From Bryobacterales bacterium (GTDB lineage: Bacteria; Acidobacteriota; Terriglobia; Bryobacterales; Bryobacteraceae): a DNA stretch of 12,699 bases. The stretch lies in NCBI GenBank assembly GCA_025462985.1, contig JAOAPP010000203.1:1-12699 (forward strand), written 5' to 3'. The notes under the pieces are model-generated. The model was not told where the DNA came from, ran no database searches, and was given only the letters and a program-made list of their open reading frames with translations. Positions 6,950-12,699 of this stretch are shown piece after piece. A program made the translations under genes and the position numbers. Positions within the stretch are counted from its first letter, which is position 1. Each line of letters starts with the position of its first letter.

Positions 6950-8662
6950 CTATCGTTTTCCGCCCAATGCGGGCTGCTCCTCCGCTGGCGTGGTCTCGGC
7001 ATTATCAGTGAGAAGGACACGGAAATTCCTCTCCGATTCCTCGCTCCCAGTCGTGATGACGTTTTCAATCACAGGTACTGCAAAAACGATGTTGAGCGCG
7101 GAAGCTGCTTCGACGATTCGCAGCAACAGTTCGGTTTGCACCGGTAAGAACTCGTCCGAGCTGGATGTCTTCACGTACGCAAAGACTTCCAAGTCAAAGG
7201 ATTCCTTGGAAATTTTGGTGAACCTCAATGGCACGGCAGTCGGATCCACCATGGGGTGACTCGTCAGAACGTTCGTCACCGCTTCCATGAACTGTCTGAT
7301 CTCTGCCGGGGATGTTCCTCGCCGCAGGCTGAGCGTTGGATGGAACCACATGCGATCGCGCCTGGAGTAGTTCTCAAGCGTCATGGTCGAGAAAACGGCG
7401 TTCGGAATCGTGACCAGCGTGCGGTCCAGAGTGCGGATGCGGGTGGAACGCAGACCGATGTCTTCGACGGTTCCCACTTGTCCGCCAAATTGACAGAAGT
7501 CTCCGACCAGGACAGGGCGATCGCTGATCACCGCTACGCCGCCGAACAGGTTTTCGATCGTCTTCTGTGCGGCCAGCGCCACGGCCAGGCCGCCGACGCC
7601 TAATCCAGCCAGGATGGTGCCTGTGTTGTAACCCCACTGCGAGAGGACGACCAAGACCGCGAAGCAGAAGATGCAGATCTTCACGACGCGGACAAACAGT
7701 GGCAGAACCGAATACGAGAGGGCGCGTTGGCGGGTGTCCAGCCGTGAGGTCACGTGGTCCGAAGCCAAATCGACGAACCTCATGATAAAAGCGGCGGCCC
7801 CAAAAACCGCCAGCAGCGCTAGCATCTTGATCAGGTAATCTCGCAGCAGTGCCGACGGCGCGATGAGCCCCATGCAAAAGCGAAATACGAGCACTGAAAT
7901 CAGCAGCCGGACCGGCTCTGTAAACGTTTCCAGACGCGACAACGATGCTGACTTGAAAAAGCGGCCGGCAACCGGACGCAGCGCCCAGAGCGCAAGCCGG
8001 GAAAGAACCCTGGATAGAGCCGAGAGAAGCATGGCCAGCAGAACAAGGGCGATCCAGATCCAGAGTGGTGTCCCGATGAATCGGATATTCACCAGCGGAG
8101 CTGGCAATTTCTTCTCAATGGCCGGACCCTGCGCCAACTGGCTCAGCTCCGGAACGCGAAGAACGCTATCGGCGGAAACTACCCATACATCCGCACCCTC
8201 ATCTTTCTCCCTTTGCAGGTAAAGAGGAACAGGCTGATCGTTCAGATCAAAAGTTTGAAGCAGATCGATATCGGTCGCCAGAGCGTCATCACGTTTCCCT
8301 TCGGCCGTGTTGTCGAGCCTTTCAAGTTCAAAGCGCTGATTGCGGTCCAGCAAGGTGCAGAGTTCTTCCGCCATCCTTGGCCCTTCGGTAAGACGGCGCG
8401 ACTTGCCCAACTTCCTTAGGTCGAGGTACTGTGAAGCGCGGTCGTACTTGCGACTGTGACAGGACTCCAGGAAATTTCGTATGGCGTTGCGCGGTGTTTC
8501 CCGGCCGAACGGATCGGAAGACGAGGCCGCAGCAGCTGGAGCAGGTCCTTTACTATTGCCCAGCAGTGCGTTAAGTCCCTGACCCTGTAGCAAGCCGGGG
8601 AAAAGCAACAGCGCGCAAAGCAGCGAGGCGTAGACCGGCGCACGGCGTGAATTCGAAATCAT
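6950..8662 (-). CDS. MscS-family mechanosensitive channel with signal peptide and extra periplasmic domain
   Basis: A 570-residue inner-membrane protein. A signal peptide (1-28, basic start then LLCALLLFPGLL) leads into a soluble ~165-residue region (30-195) that I do not recognise and infer to be periplasmic. Membrane segments lie near 199-217, 250-268, 279-297 and 318-342. The pore helix and MscS signature follow: GLGVGGLAVALAAQKTIENL (353-372), FGGVAVISDRPVLVGD and GTVEDIGLRSTRIRTLD (398-413). The beta domain (TLVTIPNAVFSTMTLENYSR) and a cytoplasmic alpha/beta domain complete it. It is larger than E. coli MscS (286 residues) and resembles the larger MscS-like channels. They open under membrane tension to release solutes on osmotic downshock. 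The start at 8662 has AAGGAGGAA directly upstream. It lies 38 bases behind the rhodanese gene on the same strand and ends 3 bases from the convergent kinase. Confidence 0.92.
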   Translation of the reverse strand: MISNSRRAPVYASLLCALLLFPGLLQGQGLNALLGNSKGPAPAAAASSSDPFGRETPRNAIRNFLESCHSRKYDRASQYLDLRKLGKSRRLTEGPRMAEELCTLLDRNQRFELERLDNTAEGKRDDALATDIDLLQTFDLNDQPVPLYLQREKDEGADVWVVSADSVLRVPELSQLAQGPAIEKKLPAPLVNIRFIGTPLWIWIALVLLAMLLSALSRVLSRLALWALRPVAGRFFKSASLSRLETFTEPVRLLISVLVFRFCMGLIAPSALLRDYLIKMLALLAVFGAAAFIMRFVDLASDHVTSRLDTRQRALSYSVLPLFVRVVKICIFCFAVLVVLSQWGYNTGTILAGLGVGGLAVALAAQKTIENLFGGVAVISDRPVLVGDFCQFGGQVGTVEDIGLRSTRIRTLDRTLVTIPNAVFSTMTLENYSRRDRMWFHPTLSLRRGTSPAEIRQFMEAVTNVLTSHPMVDPTAVPLRFTKISKESFDLEVFAYVKTSSSDEFLPVQTELLLRIVEAASALNIVFAVPVIENVITTGSEESERNFRVLLTDNAETTPAEEQPALGGKR

Positions 8663-8671
8663 TTCCTCCTT
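8663..8671 (-). promoter_or_regulatory. Strong Shine-Dalgarno of the MscS-family gene
   Basis: The minus strand reads AAGGAGGAA immediately before the ATG at 8662. It is the strongest ribosome site in the window, though the spacing after GGAGG is only 2 bases, shorter than usual. It decides the start over a TTG at 8740, which would overlap the rhodanese gene. Confidence 0.7.
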
Positions 8672-8685
8672 CCAGGTTAGGCGAT

Positions 8686-8700
8686 GGTTTCTTCGAAACC
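8686..8700 (-). promoter_or_regulatory. Intercistronic hairpin directly after the rhodanese stop codon
   Basis: In the 38-base gap, GGTTTC-GAA-GAAACC on the minus strand is a perfect 6-bp inverted repeat starting at the first base after the TGA. No T-run follows, so it is not a classical terminator. It may protect or process the RNA between the two cistrons. Confidence 0.35.
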
Positions 8701-9192
8701 TCAGGGTGGCGGCTCTACCGGATAACCTTTCGCGGTCCAATCTGTGTGCAGGTTTGTCCGAAGTTCGAGCACGCGTACGTTACTGAAACCAGCACTCTCT
8801 AGCGCCATGTAAGCAGGACGGATATTCGGGCAGTGTTCCATGGGACAACACCCGCAATAAATCACGATCTCTCGATCTTTCGGCATCGCTGAAACGGCTT
8901 GCCGAAGCGCCGCGAGTCCTTCAGGCTTACTCGCCGGCCCCGCCGGGAGCGCGTGAGCGATATGCCGCTGGCGGTAAAGCACCGGGAAGGCAACGCTGAT
9001 AACCGTGGGCTTTGGACCGCTCGTATTCAGAAGCTCCGCCAGGGCGGCGGGCTGGATGAGTTTGCCCGGGGGCCACGGATCCTGCGGCCTTTCCTGCGCG
9101 GACGCACGCCAGGCGAGGCCCAACTCCGCGATTGCGGCCAGCCACGACCGGCGAGAAAGTGTACTGAAGCGATTTGCGTGCTGGGCAGGCAT
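8701..9192 (-). CDS. Exported rhodanese-like domain protein
   Basis: A protein of 163 residues. The N-terminus has a twin-arginine-like motif, SRRSWL (13-18), then a moderately hydrophobic stretch ending at an ASA site (30-32), which suggests export, perhaps by Tat; the hydrophobic core contains a Glu and is not ideal. The rest is a single rhodanese domain: TVISVAFPVLYRQRHIAHAL, a central helix, and the active-site loop VIYCGCCPMEHCPNIRPAY (110-128). C113 sits at the catalytic position and three more cysteines (115, 116, 121) are in the loop. The C-terminal strand-helix VRVLELRTNLHTDWTAKGYP is typical. Classical rhodaneses move sulfane sulfur via a CxxxxR loop; this loop is longer and cysteine-rich, so it may bind metal or act in thiol redox chemistry instead. 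It is first of a two-gene unit with the MscS gene and divergent from the peptidase. Confidence 0.78.
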   Translation of the reverse strand: MPAQHANRFSTLSRRSWLAAIAELGLAWRASAQERPQDPWPPGKLIQPAALAELLNTSGPKPTVISVAFPVLYRQRHIAHALPAGPASKPEGLAALRQAVSAMPKDREIVIYCGCCPMEHCPNIRPAYMALESAGFSNVRVLELRTNLHTDWTAKGYPVEPPP

Positions 9193-9350
9193 GAATCCAC
9201 TTTGTCACTTCAAACGGCTAATCACAAATCACAAAAATAATTCCGCAAGGGATCCAGCTCGTCTTTTCAGATACATCGGCTGTCGAGGTGCCAGCAGGAA
9301 CACCGGGAAGGCCGCTTCGCGAACCTACAATGCGCCAGGAGCAGAACTCG
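9193..9350. promoter_or_regulatory. Divergent spacer between the rhodanese and peptidase genes
   Basis: This is the longest gene-free stretch in the window (158 bases). It must hold both divergent promoters. It contains a tandem pair of the heptamer ATCACAA (9221-9234) followed by an A-rich run with AATAAT (9236-9241), a -10-like hexamer for the plus strand without a good -35. No other element is recognised. Confidence 0.3.
9337..9341 (+). promoter_or_regulatory. Ribosome binding site that fixes the peptidase start
   Basis: AGGAG lies 9 bases before ATG 9351. The alternative starts GTG 9288 and ATG 9330 lack such a site. Confidence 0.6.
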
Positions 9351-10886
9351 ATGTCTTCCCAAGTTATCCTGCGCGGCAGCGAGCGCCGCCACCCTGCAAA
9401 CGCGATTGCGTCGGGGCAGCCCGATCCGAATGAGGAAGTTCAAATCACTCTTTGCCTGCGGCGTCAATCCGTGGCTCCGGCGGAAGGGACATTTCAGCCC
9501 CGGCTAACCCGTGCGGAACTGGAAGAACAACATGGAGCGGATCCCGCGGACATAGACGCTGTGGCGGCGTTTGCCTCCGAGCATCATCTCTCGGTGGCGG
9601 CCATTCATCCCGGAGCGCGGACGGTCATCCTTCGAGGGAAACTCTCCACGATGGCATGGGCCTTCGCTGCCGAGCTGCGGGTTTCGAAGCTCGGGGAACG
9701 AATACTGCGGACACGTGAGAATTACCTTCAGATTCCGGAACACTTGGAAGGCGTAGTCGTCGCTGTTTTGGGGTTTGATGAACGGCCGGTCGCTCAAACC
9801 AATCACAAAGTCCACACAAGAGCATCGCAGCCGGCGCATTACACACCGCGGCAGCTGGCCAAGATCTACAATTTTCCTTCCGCTACTGGAAAGGACCAAG
9901 CGATCGCAGTAATTGAGCTTGGAGGTGGATACCGCAATTCCGATCTCCAAAAGTATTGGACTGGACTCGGATTGAAGAATGTGTTTGTCAGTGCGGTTTC
10001 GGTGGACGGCGCTCAAAACGCACCAAGCGGCGACCCGAACGGCGCCGACGGCGAAGTCGTGCTGGACATTGAAGTGGCCGGCGGCATCGCTCCCGAGGCG
10101 CGGATCGCTGTTTACTTCGCCCCGAATACAGACCAGGGCTTCCTGAACGCCATCAACGCTGCCATTCACGATACGGTTCGCAAGCCCTCGGTTATTTCCA
10201 TCAGCTGGGGCTCTGCCGAAAGTCAATGGACGGCGCAAGCTCTGGACGCTTTCAATGCAGCGTTCCAGGATGCGGCACTGCTCGGCATTACAGTGTGCGC
10301 GGCGGCCGGAGATGACGGTTCGTCTGATGGAGTTTCCGACGGGGGCAACCACGTGGACTTCCCTGCTTCGAGCCCCTGGGTCTTATCTTGCGGCGGCACA
10401 AGACTGCTGGCGGCAGGCGGCACCATTCAGAACGAGACCGTTTGGAACGATGGCACAAACGGAGGCGCTACGGGTGGGGGCGTGAGCGCTCACTTCTCGC
10501 AGCCGGCTTACCAGTCCCATTTGCATATCCCAAAGCCGAGAGGAACGGCGAACACCAGCGGGCGAGGCGTGCCAGATGTCTCTGGTGTCGCAGATCCGGA
10601 GACCGGTTATGCTGTCCTGATTGACGGTCAGGAGACTGTCATTGGGGGCACCAGTGCAGTGGCACCGTTGTGGGCCGGACTGGTCGCGCTATGTAATGAA
10701 CAGCTAGGGCACAATCTCGGCTGGTTCCATCCGACGCTCTACGGGACCCTCGCTCGCGATCGCACGATGAACGATATCACGTCAGGAACAAACGGCGCCT
10801 ACAATGCAGGAATCGGGTGGGACTGCTGTACAGGTCTGGGAACGCCGAACGGCAAAGCCATTCTCAATGCGCTCCGGAAGAAGTAG
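9351..10886 (+). CDS. Pro-kumamolisin-like serine-carboxyl peptidase (sedolisin, family S53)
   Basis: A precursor of 511 residues. An N-terminal pro-domain (~1-155, QITLCLRRQ to FDERPVAQ) acts as chaperone and inhibitor in this family. The catalytic domain starts near HYTPRQLAKIYNFP (163-176). The family's Ser-Glu-Asp triad and oxyanion Asp are E235 and D239 (DGEVVLDIEVAGG), D321 (AAAGDDGSSDG) and S435 (GGTSAVAPLWAGL). Their spacing (4, 82, 114) equals that of kumamolisin E78, D82, D164 and S278. The C-terminal calcium site is visible as MNDITSGTNG and GIGWDCCTGLGTP. These enzymes digest protein at acidic pH and self-activate by removing the pro-domain. No Sec or Tat signal peptide is visible at the chosen start, which is odd for a presumed extracellular enzyme, though kumamolisin's own precursor also lacks an obvious one. 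Divergent from the rhodanese gene; its last 23 bases overlap pyrF. Confidence 0.95.
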   Translation: MSSQVILRGSERRHPANAIASGQPDPNEEVQITLCLRRQSVAPAEGTFQPRLTRAELEEQHGADPADIDAVAAFASEHHLSVAAIHPGARTVILRGKLSTMAWAFAAELRVSKLGERILRTRENYLQIPEHLEGVVVAVLGFDERPVAQTNHKVHTRASQPAHYTPRQLAKIYNFPSATGKDQAIAVIELGGGYRNSDLQKYWTGLGLKNVFVSAVSVDGAQNAPSGDPNGADGEVVLDIEVAGGIAPEARIAVYFAPNTDQGFLNAINAAIHDTVRKPSVISISWGSAESQWTAQALDAFNAAFQDAALLGITVCAAAGDDGSSDGVSDGGNHVDFPASSPWVLSCGGTRLLAAGGTIQNETVWNDGTNGGATGGGVSAHFSQPAYQSHLHIPKPRGTANTSGRGVPDVSGVADPETGYAVLIDGQETVIGGTSAVAPLWAGLVALCNEQLGHNLGWFHPTLYGTLARDRTMNDITSGTNGAYNAGIGWDCCTGLGTPNGKAILNALRKK

Positions 10887-11586
10887 CTGAGCCGGCGGCC
10901 TTGATTTCCGCCAGAATATTCTCGCAGGCCTGACGGGGATCGCTCGCTCGTGTCACCTGCCTCCCGATTACAAGGTAATCTGCGCCGTTCTCAATCGCCT
11001 CGGCTGGAGTAGCGACTCTCTTTTGATCTCCTGTCGCTGCTCCAGCCGATCGAACTCCCGGAGTGACCAGTTTGAGCTTCGGCCCCCCGACCTCTCGCAC
11101 CCTGGCGACTTCGAGAGGCGAGCACACAATGCCGTCGATGCCGCTCTCCGCAGCTTTCTTGACGCGCAGTTCCACCAGTTCTGCAATTGGCACAGAGTAA
11201 CCCAGATCGGCCAAGTCGTCTTGATCGAAGCTCGTCAGAACAGTGACAGCGAGCAGGTTGACCGCACTTCCGCCTCGGCCTTCAACCGCGGCTCGCATGA
11301 CGGAGCGACTGCCGTGAACAGTCAAAAATGTGATGGCTTCGTTTTTGCAGATCTCGTGCGTCGCGCGTTTGACCGTTTCGCCAATGTCGTAGAGCTTCAG
11401 ATCCAGGAACACTTTTTTCCCAAAAGACCCGAGTAGCAAAACAAAATCCAAGCCCGCAACCGCATAAAGCTCCATCCCCACCTTATAGAATTCGGCTGCG
11501 GGACCAATGCTGTCCACCAGTTCCAGCGCGCGCGCGACGCTATCGACGTCCAGAGCGACAATGATCGGGTTGTATGGCGTTGTCAC
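10864..11586 (-). CDS. pyrF: Orotidine 5'-phosphate decarboxylase
   Basis: A protein of 240 residues that catalyses the last step of de novo UMP synthesis, OMP to UMP plus CO2. Conserved: IIVALDVD (8-15, D13), FYKVGMELY (K35), the catalytic DxKxxD array VFLDLKLYDIGETV (D62, K64, D67), TVHGS, LVTPGVR and the phosphate-binding VIGRQVTRASDP near the C-terminus. This places it in the compact bacterial type-1 decarboxylases. The start is GTG 11586, whose last two bases with the next A are the selD stop (GTGA). GAGGTG (11592-11597) inside the end of selD is a good ribosome site 5 bases upstream. The frame stays open to 11949, but that part is antisense-free shadow sequence lying within selD. The 3' end overlaps the convergent peptidase by 23 bases. 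Confidence 0.95.
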   Translation of the reverse strand: MTTPYNPIIVALDVDSVARALELVDSIGPAAEFYKVGMELYAVAGLDFVLLLGSFGKKVFLDLKLYDIGETVKRATHEICKNEAITFLTVHGSRSVMRAAVEGRGGSAVNLLAVTVLTSFDQDDLADLGYSVPIAELVELRVKKAAESGIDGIVCSPLEVARVREVGGPKLKLVTPGVRSAGAATGDQKRVATPAEAIENGADYLVIGRQVTRASDPRQACENILAEIKAAGSATSSGAH

Positions 11587-12617
11587 GGGCGCACCTCGAT
11601 TGGCTTCGTTTCGTAATTCCTGACCCGCCCGATGATATAAGCCTCCGGACGATCCTCCATCAGCTTTTCGGCTTCGGGAGCGGTCATTGACAGCAGCAAG
11701 CCCCCGGAAGTCTGCGGGTCGTACAACAGAGACTGGATCTCGGAAGGTATGCTGTCTGACATCGCAACACAGCTGCTGACAAACTCCCGGTTGTTGTGAA
11801 GACCGCCGGAGAGAGCACCCGCGTTTGCATATTCGATCGCGCCTGGAAGAAAGCGCACCGAACTCGCGGCGATTTGTAGTGTGACATTGCTCGCCAGCGC
11901 CATTTCGCGCGCGTGGCCGAGCAGACCGAAGCCGGTCACGTCGGTACATGCGTGGACCTCCAAGCCCAGCATCGACTCACAAACAAGGCGGTTCAGCGTG
12001 AGCATCTGTTCTATAGAGCGATCCATGTGTGCCGGATCAACAATGCCCTTCTTCAATGCAGTCGAGATCACGCCGGTGCCGATCTGCTTCGTGAAAACAA
12101 GAACGTCCCCCGGCATCGCGCCGGCATTGGTCAGTATCTTGTGCGGATCGATCAAGCCGGTAACCGCATAACCGAACTTTATTTCCTCATCCGAAATACT
12201 GTGGCCGCCGAGAATAACGGCTCCCGCCTCGTGGATCTTATCGGCTCCGCCTTTGAGAATGGCCTGGAGGTCGTGAATGTCGCCCTTTTGGGGAAAGACC
12301 ACAATGGATAAGGCCGTGGCAGGTTTCCCGCCCATCGCGTAAACATCGCTCAGTGCGTTTGCGGCTGCGATGGCCCCGAAAGTATAGGCGTCGTCAACAA
12401 TGGGCGTGAAAAAATCGACAGTCTGCACCATGGCGAGTGGATTGCCGCCCGGCTGTGTCAGGTCGTAAACACCCGCATCATCGGATTTGTCATACCCAAC
12501 CAGAACTTTTTCGTTGCTGAGCCTGGGCACTGTCCGCAATGCCTGGTCGAGGATTTTCGGGCTGAGCTTTGAAGCGCAACCTCCAGCTTTGACATTGGCC
12601 GTCAGTTTTGTCGCCAT
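11583..12617 (-). CDS. selD: Selenophosphate synthetase (selenide, water dikinase)
   Basis: A protein of 344 residues that makes selenophosphate from selenide and ATP, the selenium donor for selenocysteine and for 2-selenouridine in tRNA. The glycine-rich N-terminus has AGGCASKLSPKIL (11-23): C14 and K17 align with the essential C17 and K20 of E. coli SelD. The residue equal to E. coli C19 is Ser here. The codon at position 14 is TGC, so this is a Cys, not a selenocysteine, form. Metal/ATP-binding acidic residues lie in SDDAGVY, QTVDFF and ALSDVYAMGG. GGHSISDEE, TDVTGFGLLGHA and DPQTSGGLL are further family signatures. ATG 12617 is chosen over the adjacent TTG 12620; it shares its A with the stop of an upstream frame (TGATG). 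The stop overlaps the pyrF start. A client pathway (SelA/SelB/tRNA-Sec or SelU) must lie elsewhere. Confidence 0.97.
   Translation of the reverse strand: MATKLTANVKAGGCASKLSPKILDQALRTVPRLSNEKVLVGYDKSDDAGVYDLTQPGGNPLAMVQTVDFFTPIVDDAYTFGAIAAANALSDVYAMGGKPATALSIVVFPQKGDIHDLQAILKGGADKIHEAGAVILGGHSISDEEIKFGYAVTGLIDPHKILTNAGAMPGDVLVFTKQIGTGVISTALKKGIVDPAHMDRSIEQMLTLNRLVCESMLGLEVHACTDVTGFGLLGHAREMALASNVTLQIAASSVRFLPGAIEYANAGALSGGLHNNREFVSSCVAMSDSIPSEIQSLLYDPQTSGGLLLSMTAPEAEKLMEDRPEAYIIGRVRNYETKPIEVRP
11592..11597 (-). promoter_or_regulatory. pyrF ribosome binding site inside the selD 3' end
   Basis: The minus strand reads GAGGTG five bases before the GTG start of pyrF. Together with the GTGA stop/start overlap it supports translational coupling of pyrF to selD. 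Confidence 0.55.
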
Positions 12618-12699
12618 CAACTCTCAGTGTAAAGAGCGGCTCCGGCGGCTCTCTCCTCGAACTGCCATTCACGCCAGGCATCCAGCAGAGGGAAGTAAA
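12617..12699 (-). CDS. C-terminal tail of an unidentified gene upstream of selD, cut by window edge
   Basis: Reading the minus strand inward from the window end, one frame gives 26 residues, ending REWQFEERAAGAALYTES, then TGA whose A is the first base of the selD ATG (TGATG). Amphipathic helical composition and the one-base overlap suggest a real co-transcribed gene whose body lies beyond the window. Another minus-strand frame is also open here, so the call rests on the junction. I do not recognise the family. Confidence 0.5.
   Translation of the reverse strand, partial: YFPLLDAWREWQFEERAAGAALYTES

Noticed and set aside
9504..10352. 282-codon minus-strand open frame opposite the S53 peptidase
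   Set aside because: Antisense to the catalytic domain with exact triad spacing; no protein-like motif of its own.
11587..11949. N-terminal extension of the pyrF frame to give a 361-residue protein
   Set aside because: The extra residues lie entirely inside selD in another frame, show no domain, and the GTG at 11586 matches the normal PyrF start and has a ribosome site.
12561..12580. Selenocysteine at the SelD active site
   Set aside because: The codon is TGC; no in-frame TGA is present.
1..12699. Defence island, prophage, transposon, CRISPR array, riboswitch or tRNA
   Set aside because: No repeats of array type, integrase or transposase motifs, or cloverleaf-like segments were seen; almost all DNA is assigned to housekeeping genes.

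Overview
This is a chromosomal housekeeping segment of about 12.7 kb with moderately high GC. The gene set and residue-level flavour suggest an Acidobacteria-like bacterium: a dnaG-rpoD pair, a Cys-type SelD with a C-A-S-K active site, an Nth with a P-G-A-A-R-K hairpin, a kumamolisin-type sedolisin and an MscS-type channel. That placement is inference, since there is no rRNA or marker phylogeny here. I see no phage, transposon, CRISPR array, tRNA or rRNA. Coding density is very high: the longest gene-free stretch is 158 bases (9193-9350).

Layout. Positions 1-1028 (minus) hold the N-terminal part of an ATP-dependent DNA ligase D (phosphoesterase plus start of ligase domain), cut by the window edge. 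A 115-base divergent spacer with an inverted repeat separates it from dnaG (plus, 1144-2910), which an in-frame amber codon at 1588-1590 splits into a zinc-finger part and a TOPRIM part. A 107-base spacer with two hairpins leads to rpoD (plus, 3018-4673). A small SRPBCC-fold gene (minus, 4670-5161) converges on rpoD and shares a CTAG with it so that both stops are TAG. Divergent from it come nth (plus, 5253-5975) and a BadF/NAGK-type sugar kinase (plus, about 5993-6946). The kinase converges, with a 3-base gap, on an MscS-family channel (minus, 6950-8662), which is preceded on the same strand by a secreted rhodanese-like protein (minus, 8701-9192). Divergent from that is a pro-kumamolisin-like S53 peptidase (plus, 9351-10886). 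Its 3' end overlaps pyrF (minus, 10864-11586). pyrF is translationally coupled to selD (minus, 11583-12617) through a GTGA overlap, and selD to the tail of an unidentified upstream gene through a TGATG overlap.

How the genes work together. dnaG-rpoD is the core of the classical macromolecular-synthesis operon (primase plus housekeeping sigma). LigD and Nth are both DNA repair enzymes but lie in different transcription units. The unidentified gene, selD and pyrF form one tightly coupled minus-strand operon joining selenophosphate supply to UMP synthesis. The rhodanese-like protein and the channel form a short envelope operon.

The strongest anomaly is the amber codon inside dnaG, an essential gene that is otherwise perfectly in frame. 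A sequencing or assembly error, or a strain variant, is the most economical explanation. I found no convincing novel system here; the rest is mainly unusual gene junctions and small RNA-structure candidates.
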